From NCBI RefSeq assembly GCF_964340395.1, contig NC_135564.1, forward strand, positions 6,854,861-6,918,860: a DNA stretch of 64,000 nt, given 5' to 3'. The stretch comes from Glandiceps talaboti. Its lineage: Eukaryota; Hemichordata; Enteropneusta; Spengelidae. Under the pieces are notes generated by a model. The model saw nothing but the letters and a program-made list of their open reading frames with translations. It was not told the origin of the DNA and searched no databases. The position numbers and the translations under genes were made by a program. This document shows, piece by piece, positions 47,848 to 61,311 of the stretch. The number at the start of each line of letters is the position of its first letter. Positions within the stretch are counted from its first letter, which is position 1.

Positions 47848-47850
47848 CAT
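47430..47850 (+). mobile_element. tRNA-derived SINE, full length, with long (ATT)n tail
   Basis: The head at 47436-47517 resembles a tRNA: A-box-like tggttagagtggccgg and a B box GGTTCGAGCCC at 47497-47507. The body has ccttgggcaagatttgaat twice. The 3' part, ccaggggtaataattgtaaa then gcgctttgagcac and gcgctatataa, ends in (att)n at 47767-47850. Partial copies lie at 15545-15737 and 48970-49160. Confidence 0.9.
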
Positions 47851-47939
47851 TAAAATTTTAGTACTCATGAGTCTACCACAACAGTTGCATTTCTACCAGT
47901 GTTACGAATCAAGAATTTACTAATTTTACCAAAATTGTG

Positions 47940-48215
47940 ACTTGAAAGGCAGAAGCACCTCCATGGTCGTGTGCTACGTGTGCTACGTGTGTTACGCTCA
48001 ATGTACTCAAAATTACGAACCGAGTTTTCGCAATCGGCCCAAGTTTTGGTAGTCTGTTCATGGAGTCCGTAGAAAACAATGTTGTTTCTTGAACTTTGTG
48101 AGTGTAGATTTGCATAATCAGTTTCAAGATCTACATTTTGCTGTTTCAACAATTCTTGAATTTGTTTTTCAATGTTCAATACTGGCAGTAAATACCACGT
48201 AGATCCTGTTTCCAC
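47940..48215 (-). pseudogene. LINE ORF1 (L1-type) fragment
   Basis: Encodes a short coiled-coil-like stretch (KQIQELLKQQNVDLETDYAN) followed by SSRNNIVFYGLHE and WADCENSVRNF, the pattern of the RNA-binding domain of L1-type ORF1 proteins. The frame degenerates after that and no reverse transcriptase follows. Confidence 0.65.
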
Positions 48216-48265
48216 GAGTACTAAATCACCTTAAATTAGCAGCGAGTTTAGCCTGACGGGTAGTA

Positions 48266-48965
48266 GTACCTTTATTGACTTATTGTAGCTTGGAAAATTA
48301 GTCTAATTAGACATAGTCATACAAAAACAGACACAGATGGTTTTACTTTCAAGTGTTCAAATCGATTTGAAGGAGCAAACAACTGGACGCATTTAGCTTA
48401 TACCGATTAGAGTGGTTGGATCATTACCGTCATTATTGTGTATTATTGAGGATTGGCAGTCGAAAGAAAATGTTACGTCATCACTTAAGTGTTATACGTA
48501 CAGTACCATGTAGATGAGACGTGCTTCGTTCAAAATTGCTGGTCCTTAAAGAAAATCAGATTAAATTGGACACAATACACTGATAATTATAGATATCATA
48601 ACAATCGTGTTATATTTTGTCATGTTATGTACGAGTTATAGGTGAACTATTACAGGTGAATTGATCACATTGTGTCAGTGAACCATTATCTGAGTTTAAA
48701 TTAAATCAAAAGTGACAAAATTTAATCATTTTTGTAAACAATTTCCAAGCAGATGAGACACTTTTGCTAAATCTTAACTATACAGGTTCCTCGCTTTAGT
48801 AATATGTGTTCTAACACATATTACTTGTAATTATTTGACGTACAATTTGCCTGTCTCTAAGAGCAAATGTGTATAAATATCATCCAAGCCATATAACTAC
48901 TTAGAACACCCGGCTAGTTATCACTATTCCCTTATCTAATTGTGATTTATTCAAATTTGAATAGT
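48266..48965 (+). repeat. Diverged duplicated segment, copy 2
   Basis: Collinear with 43292-43960 and in the same orientation, about 5 kb away. The NPY-like promoter lies between the two copies. Confidence 0.8.
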
Positions 48966-48969
48966 TAAA

Positions 48970-49160
48970 CTCCTTGAGTAAGATTTGAACCACCAATGTG
49001 CTTTAGTCATCTCAGCTGTATAATTGAGTAGTATACCTTGTAGGACCGTGGTTGCTATGTGCGTACGTGCTTTAATCGTATGCGCTTATAGAGGCTGCAG
49101 TGGATTGTAGTATTGTTATTCCCGTAAAGGGTAATAATTGTACAGCGTATTAATGATCCA
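48970..49160 (+). mobile_element. SINE, internal fragment, diverged
   Basis: Keeps ccttgagtaagatttgaacc, cagctgtataattgagtag, a gtaggaccgtggttgc part, tgctttaatcgtatgcgc and gggtaataattgtacagcg. Head and tail are missing. Confidence 0.75.
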
Positions 49161-49429
49161 GAGTCAAAACCGGTCGTAAACGTACTTGTCCACACAACTG
49201 AGAGATATTTGCCCGAGTGTAGGACTGATTTTTGAGTCGTTGAAATTGCGATATCAGTGGGCATGATACAGGTCAAAATCTAGTGTGGCACAGTAAAATT
49301 GCAATTTTTCTTCTTAAAACGTTACTGAACATGTCAAGATCCAAAAATAGTATATATGGCAATCACATACAACTATTTTATATGTTCATTAGTGGTTTCA
49401 TGTAACTGGGGGTACGTTAATATTTGTCA

Positions 49430-49690
49430 TCTTTGCCGTGTATCATAACATGACACACATTATGTTTTCACCATCCCTGACGTATGACGTATGTTGTATG
49501 TACGTAAATGTGACATGAACTATAATATTACAAATGCAATGTTTTCTTCATCTCAGACGTGTACCATAAAAAGATAGTATGTTTTCGTCTTGAAGTTTGA
49601 CGTGTACCATAACATCACAAACACTGTGTCTTTGTCCATAACACGGAGGTGTAGCATAACATGACGTACAAAGACTTACGTTTCCTCTGT
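49430..49690. repeat. Degenerate tandem repeat, about 60 bp, with GACGTGTACCATAAC words
   Basis: Four to five diverged units sharing gacgtgtaccataacatgac and tatgttttc, each with a TGACGT-like core. Confidence 0.7.
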
Positions 49691-50019
49691 GACAAATTGC
49701 TGTTTTTGTCTTCAGCACGTGTGCCAAATACTATGTTTATTATTGACGTTTGACGCAAAAAAAATAACACGTATAGTACATTTTCGCCTTCATAGAAGTA
49801 TATTTAATCATTGTCACACTATAATGTCGACATGTAATTGTACATGTAATGTAATGCCGGCTACCAGTTCTCGGGATCTGCAATAGCTTTTAGCTCATGC
49901 TAGATGGTCAAATAGAACAAGAAGGTCGACTTATTTTCATGTGCGCCTACAGTAATGCATGAAAAGCGCTTTGAGCGGAAGTTATGCATGGTGTCGACCA
50001 AGAAATCGAATGTCGGTTA

Positions 50020-50053
50020 TTACCTCCCGTAAGGGGATGTTAAGGTATGCGCC

Positions 50054-50136
<83 letters not shown>

Positions 50137-50181
50137 ATGTCTGTCTGTCTGTCTGTCTGTCTCACTGTCTGTGTATGTGTC

Positions 50182-50234
<53 letters not shown>

Positions 50235-50740
50235 GAACACAATAAATAAAAAACTGCTTCATTGATTCAAATGAAACTTGCTACACATCTTCCATATGGT
50301 AATGACAAGAACCGATTAGATTTTGGTAAACATCTAATGAACATTAATTAGTCATTTGCATAATTAATGGCTTTTAGTAAAAGCGCATATGTGCTATAAA
50401 GCTTGTTGATTTACCCATAGACCCTCGTAAAGGGTCTATGATTTACCTTAAAGCTTTAATGAGTAATTTGCATAATTAATGATTTTCGGTAATTAGGCTA
50501 TACCTTAAGAATGCAAGCTTCAAATTTTATAAAATTTGGTTCATATATCAACCCTAATAATACGCACATGTCCAATAAAGTTTGCTTATATAGCTTTTTC
50601 ATTTTTTAAATTTTAATTGCTAATTTGCATAAATGATAATTTTCGGTAATTAGGTTATATCTAATAAGTAGGCAAAATGTTGACTATCCAAGCTCTAAAT
50701 TTCATATAGTTCCATATATAATTAACTTTCCATGAAGGGG
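50020..50740 (+). repeat. Dispersed repeat family R1, copy 2, with embedded (TGTC)n microsatellite
   Basis: (TGTC)n at 50053-50235, then the same ordered motifs as 7320-7720 (aatgacaagaaccgattaga, ttttggtaaacatctaatga, catttgcataattaatg, tttcggtaattaggctata). The gcataattaatgattttcgg part occurs three times, so the copy is internally repeated. Confidence 0.75.
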
Positions 50741-51514
50741 TACATCATGCGTGATAGCTACAACTCAGAATTTTGCATTCCAACAATGTGGGTATGTTCA
50801 AAAATCTATGGTTTTGCCCTTACCAGAGGCATTCAGTTTAAATCTGTTTTTGATGAGGGGCCTAGACAGTAATATTCTATCTCATTACTGGGAATTGCGT
50901 TCTCAGATGTGTAGGGAAAGAAAACGTTCGCCTAACCATATGTTGTTGGATGTATGAAACAATATATAGACTGTAACAGTTCGCTTTCCTTAAACTGTTG
51001 GGGTTTTTTTCTGGGCGGCAAAATAAGTTGATGGCGCAGAGTCACAAATAACATGTATGCCACTACACACTAAAAAGTCGTCGAGTTTTCAGAACGCATA
51101 CGATTTTATAGTTATACTAACATTTGAGAAAATATTCCTGTTACCGTATCACTTTCCTCATATCCTTAACAGTTTATGAAATTTGTGAATCCTATTTGAT
51201 TAAAAATAAATTCCCTCGTGTCTACCTGGTCTGATCCAATCGGACTAGGAACTGTCCCTATTTAGACACAGGTGGAGATTCCGGATTGACGTAAAAGGGA
51301 TGATTTCAAGCCAGCAAATAGCATTTCTAATGTTGGTCAGGTCAGTTACATAGATTTCAAGCGTCACGAGAGAGATAACCTTTGGCACATTGAATGTCGT
51401 CGATCAACGCAATGTAATTGGCTAGAAATTTCATCCGGTCTAGTACCGGTATTCCATCATTAGGCCCTTTTCACATGTAATGCCAGCTAGCAATTGCATG
51501 TTCTACCTAGATGT
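50741..51514. other. No gene recognised
   Basis: Unique AT-rich sequence. Confidence 0.5.
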
Positions 51515-53000
51515 ATAGCGACAGATAAAGTACTGCTAATGCTAAAGCTGCTTGGGATGGATTGAAAACTATGATGGGGAAACAACAAAGTAAGCAGCAA
51601 ACTCCATATCTGTCCTTTCAAACGAACTGAATAACTTTTATGCTCGTTTTGATACGAGGGACTTTTGTAAGAAATGTTTAGAATTATATCAGAATCTTCG
51701 ACTGATCCCATCACATTTCTGAATTTCTGATGTTGAATCGAGTTTTTCTAAGTTAAGTGGAAACAAGGTGGCTGGCCCTGATAGAATCACAACTAGGGTT
51801 CTGAAAACCTGTGCTAGACAACTCAGTCCTGTATTCACCTACATTTTTCAAATGTTCCTAAATTGCCATGTTGTTTCACGCACATGGAATTCGAAGACAT
51901 CCACAATCATTAGGAAGTTTCTGCTTTGACCTATTATACTATTTAATTTAATTCACAGCATTTGGAACGTAAGAATGCGTACGTACTGATTCTTTTAATA
52001 GACTTCTTCAACGCGTCCAATATACTATACAGCCATAACTCAAGCATTTGATAGAGTTAAATGTTAATTCTATCTTTAGCCTCGGATCCACGACTTTCTT
52101 AAGGACACACTTCAGCGGGTTTGCGTCAATAGTTATATGTCTGATGAAATTGTACTGAACGTTGGTACTCCCCAAGGTTGTGTGTTATTTTCAATTTATA
52201 CTGATCACATGAGATGCAATACTGTAATAAGTTGTCTGTTTAAATTTGCCGATGACATGACACGTGTGGTCTATGATTTGATGAAGACTCTTTATCTGAA
52301 TTTTCATAACTGACATAGAAATTTTAAAGAATTGGTGTAAAGACAGCCTTTTAGAAATGAAGGTTGCAAAAATAAAAGAATTAGTTGTAGCACACAAAGT
52401 AACTGATCAATGACGACTCTGTCGAAATTGTTATTAGTTTCAAACACTTTTGTTCAGTTCTTGATGGCAAGCTCTCTTTCTCCGAATCAGTGTACATCTC
52501 GAAAAAAGCTCAACAAAGACTGTATCTCCTTAGGATATTAAAGTCATTCGATGTCAGTCAGAACGTGTTCCAATTGGTGTATAGGTATATCATTGAAAGT
52601 GTTTTGACTTTCAATATAATCCTTTGGTATGGTAACCTCACGAGAAATAAACTCTGTCGTCGAATTGTAAATACAGCAGAGAAGGTCATTTGCTGTCGTC
52701 AGACTACATTGGCAAGTCACTATCATACGACAGGAAAACTCAGTAAATTGTTAACGGTCATATGCACCCCTTCCACAACTCTTTTGATACGCTCCCATTT
52801 TGACGCTGTTACAGAATGCCTTTTGCAACGAAAAACCTCTTCAAAAATCATTTATTCCAACAGCTGTGTCTATTTTAAACTCATTGTAAAGACAATCTTA
52901 AACTCACAGAATTGTATATTGCACTTGTGTAAATTGTATTTTGAGCCTAAAGACTAATTTACGCATTCATATAAGGATAATAAAGTTATTGGATTGGAAT
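51515..53000 (+). pseudogene. Degenerate LINE reverse transcriptase
   Basis: Read across frameshifts and stops, the plus strand keeps AAWDGLKTMMG, LNNFYARFDTRDF, GNKVAGPDRITTRVLKTC, NVGTPQGC (motif B) and FKFADDMTRVV (FADD active site). An open stretch at 52490-52957 holds the C-terminal KAQQRLYLLRILKSF and ESVLTFNIILWYGN. It ends near ataataaagttattggattgg. Several indels and stops make it inactive. Confidence 0.85.
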
Positions 53001-53285
53001 GCATTGATGCGGAATTACGCGTAACCATAAGTCTTATGCTTTTTAAAAAAAGTTAGCAGTTATGAAGCAACAAAATATAACAACTGCTATTTTTTACTTG
53101 TCTCACACTTCAGTGCGCCTTTGACATGATATAGAGATAGTTTTAGAAACATCAAAATGTATATTTTTAACTAACACTTCGTAGCATTACACATGTGCGT
53201 GTGGAGATTAAAACAAACTAGTCCCAGAATCAATGGTTTAAATCCCACGCTGTCACCACGTTGAAAGTTTTAACGGTGCTGTTTA

Positions 53286-53292
53286 TTTCCCA

Positions 53293-53341
<49 letters not shown>

Positions 53342-53342
53342 T
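53286..53342. repeat. (ACT)n microsatellite
   Basis: About 18 act units. Confidence 0.97.
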
Positions 53343-53639
53343 CACCAAGGTGAATTTGTGTGAAATCGACACTGTATTGATGAATACCTGTGATTGGATC
53401 TCATTGGCTGAGCTAAGACCAGAAAATTAACCCCAAACACTATAGATGGGCACACTCCCGATATTACCGGGACCGAGAGTAACACCTCCACAATACTATC
53501 CCTAATACCTTATCCAACTGTTCTCGTTTTACTCCCGTGAGACCCCACTGTGACTTCTCTCTTCACATCAACCTGACAGTTAATTCACTCCATCGTTGTC
53601 AGCAGCGATTTGATTGACATGGTCTGATATTACGGTACC

Positions 53640-53695
53640 TAGCCCTAACAATAACCCTAACAATAACCCTAACCCCAACCCTATCCCTAACCGAT
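53640..53695. repeat. Interstitial telomere-like stretch
   Basis: Five to six ccctaa words, first spaced by caataa (ccctaacaataaccctaaca), then contiguous with variants cccc and ccctat. This is the animal telomere motif in degenerate form. Confidence 0.75.
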
Positions 53696-54444
53696 GTGGC
53701 AGCAATGGGATGCCAATATAGTTAGTCAAAGTAAAATGTAGCCCTTCCCTTTATCCCATTTTCTAAAATATGGCCCTCGTCCGAGAACCGATTTATAAAA
53801 AGTGATACTCCCATTCCCCAGGTCCTCCTTCCTTATAATCACTGAAGGCTCGCTTACCCACGAGAGCAACATAAGTTTAAATATACTTGGAAATCAAGCC
53901 AACAACCCCCCCCCCCCCAAAAAAAAAAATGCACACAAGAGCAGTGTCACGAACATTACCGAACGAGTTGAGAATAAAAAACATGTCCTTCACCCACCTC
54001 TCTGATCTGTTCTGTTTGAAATGGCTGTTATTACCTACTTTGGAAATGCGTCATGTTTGGCATCCGCCGATAATTTTTTACAGACAATTTCAAATCAACA
54101 GCCAGTGCTGTTGATGGATGCTGCACAATCACCACTTCACATATGGTCACTTGACACTTCAAACAAATACTGTTGTTACATTGCTAAGAACGTACAGGGG
54201 ACGTAGCGTGTTATATTATAGTAGAGTACTAATGGTGGTGTATACATAGCAGCAATTTCCCGATGGTTTTATATCAACACATAAAGCAATTTAAAGTCTG
54301 GAGATTTTAGACTCCTTAGTAAAATGGCACAAGCTGAGTTTATAAGCTTTTCACTCAAGTGAAAATAGAAAATGTACCTACATAAAACCACATTCAGTCA
54401 CTTGCGAGCTGTGCTTAAGTAAGTTTCAGTAAGTAGAATACTGT

Positions 54445-54880
54445 GAGTACCTTTTAATTATGCAGCAAAAACTGTACCCAAATTATTTATAAACTCAGCT
54501 TGTGTCCCTTTAATAACTAAATTAAGAGGAGAAAAGTAGTATAATTGGAGAATCTAAATAAAGATTTCCATATAAACTGAACCCAAGTTATTTATAAACT
54601 CAGCTTGTGTCCCTTTAATAACTAAATTAAGAGGAGAAAAGTAGTATAATTGGAGAATCTAAATAAAGATTTCCATATAAACTGAACCCAAGTTATTTAT
54701 AAACTCAGCTTGTGTCCCTTTAATAACTAAATTAAGAGGGGAAAAGTGGTATAATTGGAGAATCTAAATAAAGATTTCCATATAAACTGAACCCAAATTA
54801 TTTATAAACTCAGCTTGTGTCCCTTTAATAACTAAATTAAGAGGGGAAAAGTGGTATAATTGGAGAATCTAAATAAAGAT
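54445..54880. repeat. 105-bp tandem repeat, about four units
   Basis: Units contain aaactcagcttgtgtccctt, attaagaggagaaaagtagt and aatctaaataaagatttcc. The middle units are almost identical and the outer ones are partial. Confidence 0.95.
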
Positions 54881-55244
54881 TTACATTGGAATGTTTATAT
54901 TTTCACTAAACAATTTCAATTTATATTATCTGTCTTTTTACTGCAATATTTAGGTGATATGATTCAGTGATAAACGGAGGAGTTTGATTTAAGGCGCATA
55001 ACATTTCATAGGAGCGGAGATTTAAACCCAGCGACCTACGATCCTACTTGAACAGTGAAGGCTTGTTACGGAACGTGGTTAAAGAAAGACTCACTTACAC
55101 TATCTCACTCTCATGCGGATCTTCATATAAATGAGATATAATTTTTAACATGTCACACAAAAATAAACCAAAATGAACTCTAGTGTTTTAGTAGCCCCTC
55201 CCCAATCATCACATGCTACACAGATATTTCGACCCTCCCCACAT

Positions 55245-56356
55245 TGAATTGAATTGAATTGAATTGAAATTCATTGTTTTTATTTTATTTTTTATTTATT
55301 TATTCGGAAAACCAACATCCCAAATTACAGGCTCCGCAGAACATACAAAACAAACAAATACGTACAAAACAATATACATTAAAAAGCAACAATAAAAAGC
55401 GCATCAAGTATAAAAATAATTCTGTACATTAGTTTTGAAATGACTGTCAAATATGTCAATACTCGAGTTATATTTGACAATTTCATTCATAGTGGATAGA
55501 TCTAGAGCCCGTGGAATGAAAGAATGCTTACGAACATTAATTCTGGTTGCAGGTACCCGAAAAGGAAAATTAAACCTTAAATTACAATTGAACATTTAGA
55601 GGGATTTGTGTCAAATAAGAACAGCTAACCACTGAATGGACACATTTGTATAAAAAAGAACGAGATCAGAAACTCTCCTACGATTGAAAAGAGGGGGTAG
55701 TTTGAAAAACTTACACAATTTCTAAATAATCTGAAGAACCATAACGTATATTTTGTTCAAAGCACAAAAATATTTGATAAATTTCCTTTGGACACGCTCG
55801 ATCGTATCCACTAGATTATTTTGCCATGGGTTCCATATAAGGGAACAAAACTCAAGGCCGCTCCGTACCAAGGATATGTACAGGGTCTTTATAGACTTTA
55901 CATTATTACAATCTTGACAATGCCGCTTCATCAGGAATCCCAGATTGCGTATTGCCTTCTTAACTACATTGCATTGTCAATATGCTCTGAAAAATCCATG
56001 GAACCACAAAGAATGACACCAAGGTCCTTAATTGATGTGAACCGTGTGATTGAAATTGTATTAATTTAATAATTGAAAATGAACTTCTTAGTCTTATTCG
56101 TGAAACCGATAAAGCCACATTTCTCAATATTTAGTTTCAGCTTCCATGTTGAACACCAACAAACAACCCTGTCTAAATCACCCTGCAACAACGCGCAGCC
56201 AGAAATTGACTGGACTGTTGTATAAAGCTTCGAATCATCGGCATATAAAATTGCATTGGATGACCGAGCACATGCTGACAAATCATTAACGTACAAAATA
56301 AATAACAGGGGGCCAATAATAGACCCCTGAGGCACACCAGATAAAACTGGCAATAT
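55245..56356 (-). pseudogene. 5'-truncated, degenerate LINE reverse transcriptase (Jockey/CR1-like)
   Basis: On the minus strand: PVLSGVPQGSIIGPLLFILY (motif B), AILYADDSKLY (motif C), WCSTWKLKLNIEKC, then across frameshifts LYISLVRSGLEFCSLIWNP and VNVRKHSF-like C-terminal blocks (VRKHSFIPRALDLS). It ends in a (CAATT)n-type tail at 55248-55267. The 5' side is interrupted by foldback element F1 copy 2 at 56366. Confidence 0.85.
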
Positions 56357-56365
56357 ACAATTGTG

Positions 56366-56617
56366 TAGACTGTCGACAGTCGCTCGCGCCTTTTTTTCCC
56401 TACATTTTATCTAAATGTAAGTCGTTGCGGTGCACCACACCGGCGCAATACTACTATAATCGCATACTGATATCAAGGGCCGAAGGCCCGAGCTCGGCCT
56501 TCGTCCCTCGATATCAGTATGCGATTATAGTAGTGTTGCGCCGGATCGGAGCGTGGCGACGACTTAAGTTTAGATAAAACGTAGGAAAAAAGGCGCGAGC
56601 GACTGTCGACAGGCTTC
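56366..56617. mobile_element. GC-rich foldback element F1, copy 2
   Basis: 252 bp with the same arms as 33225-33485 (start AGACTGTCGACAGTCGCTCG; inner gcatactgatatcaagggcc). acaattgtg flanks it directly on both sides (56357-56365 and 56618-56626). It sits at the broken 5' edge of the LINE fragment. Confidence 0.85.
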
Positions 56618-56639
56618 ACAATTGTGTAGTATACTGACA

Positions 56640-58928
56640 TACTATGAAAGCATATACCATACGTGTAGGGTCTATGATAAAAATAATAATAACAAATGAC
56701 TTCAGAGTTCGCAAGAGTTCTTGTTGAATAGATATCCCCCTTCACAAGTTGCGTCAGTGTACAGCGCAATTTATCTCTGGCATGAGACCGACGATTTCAA
56801 TCACGCTAAACACAAAAGGGGTGACATGCAAGTTTTTGTATGTAGGGTCGCATGCAAGTATTTGGACATAGCCAGAAGTGTTATAGAGGTAAAAGTGTCT
56901 GCTTGAATTGGCCTATACACCTCAATTTTGTTTAGTAACATTATATCAAAATAAGGAAATATCAAAATAAGGAAATAGATGTGCCTTCAGTGGAGACTTG
57001 TTAGATTTATTCTGTGGCATGTTGACAGGTATTTATGAAATGAAATGTCAGAACGTGTCAGTTCACATCTGGTCCACAGTAAGCGTAATTAAATAATCTG
57101 GCTTATAATTTATCAGGAGAATGTTAGTGACCTTGGGTCACTTGAATATCGTGATATGGATTTAACTTATTTAATGAATTTAACGGAGCGTTCGATTTTT
57201 ACGGCCGATGTGGGCCGGCGATGTTTTGTACTAAAATAGACTGACTAGTGAAAATTTTATTTTACGAGATCACAATCTTTGGATGCAAGTCACCTTTTGT
57301 CTTTCGGTATTTCCCTCTCTTTTTTGTTTTCTTCTGTTTTCAAAGGCTTGTAAAAGGATGTATTTCTTCTTCGTTTTTAACGAAAAAAAAAAGATTTAAA
57401 AAGAGAAATAGACTGACTGCTCTGAGCACTTATCAGAACAAAGTATCCCCCTCCACCCCAACAAATATAAAAAAGTACAATGACCATCCCTCTCTGTAAG
57501 CGCATATAGGATTCAATTTTGTTGCACGTTTAGTGTTAGTAACTTTACCTGCACGTGTTGTGCTTGCTCTAATGTTATGTAGTTTTGCTGTGCTTTTAAG
57601 AAACATGTAAATGAGTCTTGCTCACATTGGTATTCCTGCAAATATAATAAAATAAAATAAAATGAAAATAAAATGAATTACTCAACGGAAGTAGCCATAC
57701 ATTCAATCAAGCACAAGTTTTACTTCGTCGTGATTAATCCTACTGTTATCTTGAGATGTCAGTGGCGCACCCTAATTCATTTATGGTTTGATGATAAAGC
57801 TAGCCTGTTTCCTTATTGACGTACCAAATATATACGCATTCTTGCTAAACTTGCCAACATCTCGCCCTCAAAAACCAGGATTTAAGTTTCTTTCGTATAT
57901 ACATATCTGACATTCGCATGACGTATTAGTATATGTTATACATCCACATGCACGCGACACCGTTGGAGTTGTTAACTCACCGAAAGATAAAAGTAAATAT
58001 TCATTTTCAATAGCTTTCCATTGCCACCAACAGAGATAAGATCTTTGATTTGATGACATTCAAGGTATGCAAAATAAAATTCTTGACATGAAAGGGAAAA
58101 TTTGATTCGATTCGCTAGATTAGGACATGCAGGCATGCGTTTGAGTATGAATATGAGTGTCAGAAGAGCGCCAACAAGTGACGACACGCAACATGTTATA
58201 GTTTACGTAATACTTGCTTGTGGTGTGTTTAAAGTGTAATGGTCATCCAATGCGCATGTCCGAGTTTTAAAAAACATGATGCATCGCGTCATGACCATCA
58301 CTATGTAATCTCTTACCAATCCCAAGTTCTAAGAGAATTTGGCCTATTTCCTGACGCCAGAGTTCAGTTTGGATAAAATCCTGTCTTTAATCATTTTAAT
58401 CTCTGTTCGGAACCAAACTTTTATTTGAGCGTCCTTAGTTATATATCGGTTAGGTTTTCGTAGCGTGGGACCCCAAAGCATGCGCGTACATGTACCTCAC
58501 GGACGACTGTGTCATTCTTGTGCTTTAAATTGTATTGAATATTATTCATTTACTGGACAGACCTTGTTTTCCTGCAAGTTGAAAAACAGCTTTGCTTCAG
58601 TTTTAACTTGAATCGTAACTAAGATCTGCGAAACAATCACGAACGCATTTTATTGAGAAAGCTAACTGAAGTTTGAAACAATCCATTATAATTCTACCCC
58701 TGGTTTTTCAGATATTAAAATAAAAACAACTTTTAAAATGTTAACAAATACCAAGATCATAGTAGAAATTCTTTTTAAAAAACTTCCCAGTCTCGCCAAT
58801 AAAGATTTCATGTTGTAAACGTGATGCGTAAGTCGTTTACATCATGCCTAATCATTGTACCAAAATATTTATTATTACTACCAAACGTAAGGAGAACATA
58901 CCTACACTGAGACTGTAATATCTTACCC
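56640..58928. other. No gene recognised
   Basis: Unique AT-rich sequence. A minus-strand patch at about 57985-58091 lies between an acceptor-like CATGTCAAG and a strong donor GTGAGTTA, but its frame does not join to the neighbouring ORF and no family is recognised. Confidence 0.45.
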
Positions 58929-59120
58929 TTATATGACGTGTAAGTGTTTAAATGATGGAAAATGCATATTTTCTATCACTGATATCACCTTGTATAAATC
59001 GCGGTATAGACGAGTTACTACTTTTTTTGTAACATATTCCTCTTTACAATTGGCAACAAGATTCACCTGCCAGACAAGTATCGCAGACAGTAGCAAGATT
59101 ACATGTTTCTGTTGAGACAT
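58929..59120 (-). CDS. Candidate small secreted peptide or first exon
   Basis: A 63-codon ORF with a convincing signal peptide (MSQQKHVILLLSAILVWQVN, then LVANC) and a basic, Tyr-rich remainder (KEEYVTKKVVTRLYRDLYK). A weak donor GTGATA follows DLYK; otherwise the ORF runs on to a TAA. No family recognised. Confidence 0.3.
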   Translation of the reverse strand: MSQQKHVILLLSAILVWQVNLVANCKEEYVTKKVVTRLYRDLYKVISVIENMHFPSFKHLHVI

Positions 59121-59739
59121 GCAGGAATACGCCGCCCAACATTACACTTGTACTATCATACATATATTACCACACGTTTGCCGTCGATTCATTTGACCAT
59201 CTCATAGATTGACAATGCTAAAACATCTTATTTCAAGTTGTTGTTAATAGTTTCTCCCGAATTAGATAAGCATACAACCGAAGGACACCGTTCAATCAAT
59301 TGATAATCATTGATTGCTTGACTTTGTGGTATTTTTGTTCACCATTAACAGTGACACCTGCCTTCTTGGCTTTATTTAGATCGCCATCTGTTCTTTCTGC
59401 CTTAGATATTGGCACATGAATTAATCTAATTTTTTGAAAATGTTGTAATCTGAAGGCATCTTACAAGGACAGTGACATTTCTCGATGACAGAGATCTCGA
59501 ACCAGGCTGCATTCATATTTCTAAATTGATACCGTAGTTTATATTTAGTATGGGGATTTGAGACATTCGTACTTCACACTTCCACCATTCTGGTCATGTT
59601 CGTAGATCCAGATAAAACGTTCGATAACATATTTAAAATAAGAGTCCCCTCTTGTTCCAATACCTGAATTGTCCATTGCAAACAAGACTCCATGTGAGCC
59701 ATCAGGCGTAACAAGTCTATCATGTTGCGATAAATCAAT

Positions 59740-59964
59740 ATGTTTGTCTCTCTCCGCCTCTCTCAGTCTCTGTCACTGTCTCTGTTTCTGTCCGTCTCTC
59801 TGTCTGTTTCTGTCCGTCTGTCAGTCCTTGCGTCAGTATCTCTGTCTGTCTATCTGTCTCTGTCTCTCCCTGTCTCTTTGTCTCTCCCTGTCTCTCTGTC
59901 TCTCTGTCTCCCTATCTCTCTCTGTTTCTCTGTCTCTCTCTGTCTGTCTGTCCCTGTCTATCTA

Positions 59965-60025
<61 letters not shown>

Positions 60026-60030
60026 ATGTT

Positions 60031-60063
<33 letters not shown>

Positions 60064-60115
60064 CTCTGTCTGTCTCTCTGTCTCTCTGTCTCTGTCTCTC
60101 TGTCTTTCTGTCTCT
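59740..60115. repeat. Compound microsatellite (TCTG)n/(TCTC)n
   Basis: tctc, tctg and gtct units with a pure tctg core at about 59966-60040. All ORFs across it are artefacts. Confidence 0.97.

Positions 60116-61311
<1,196 letters not shown>

Noticed and set aside
57972-58187. Second exon of the 59-kb small secreted ORF
   Set aside because: The acceptor-donor patch needs a different phase from the one the upstream ORF supplies.
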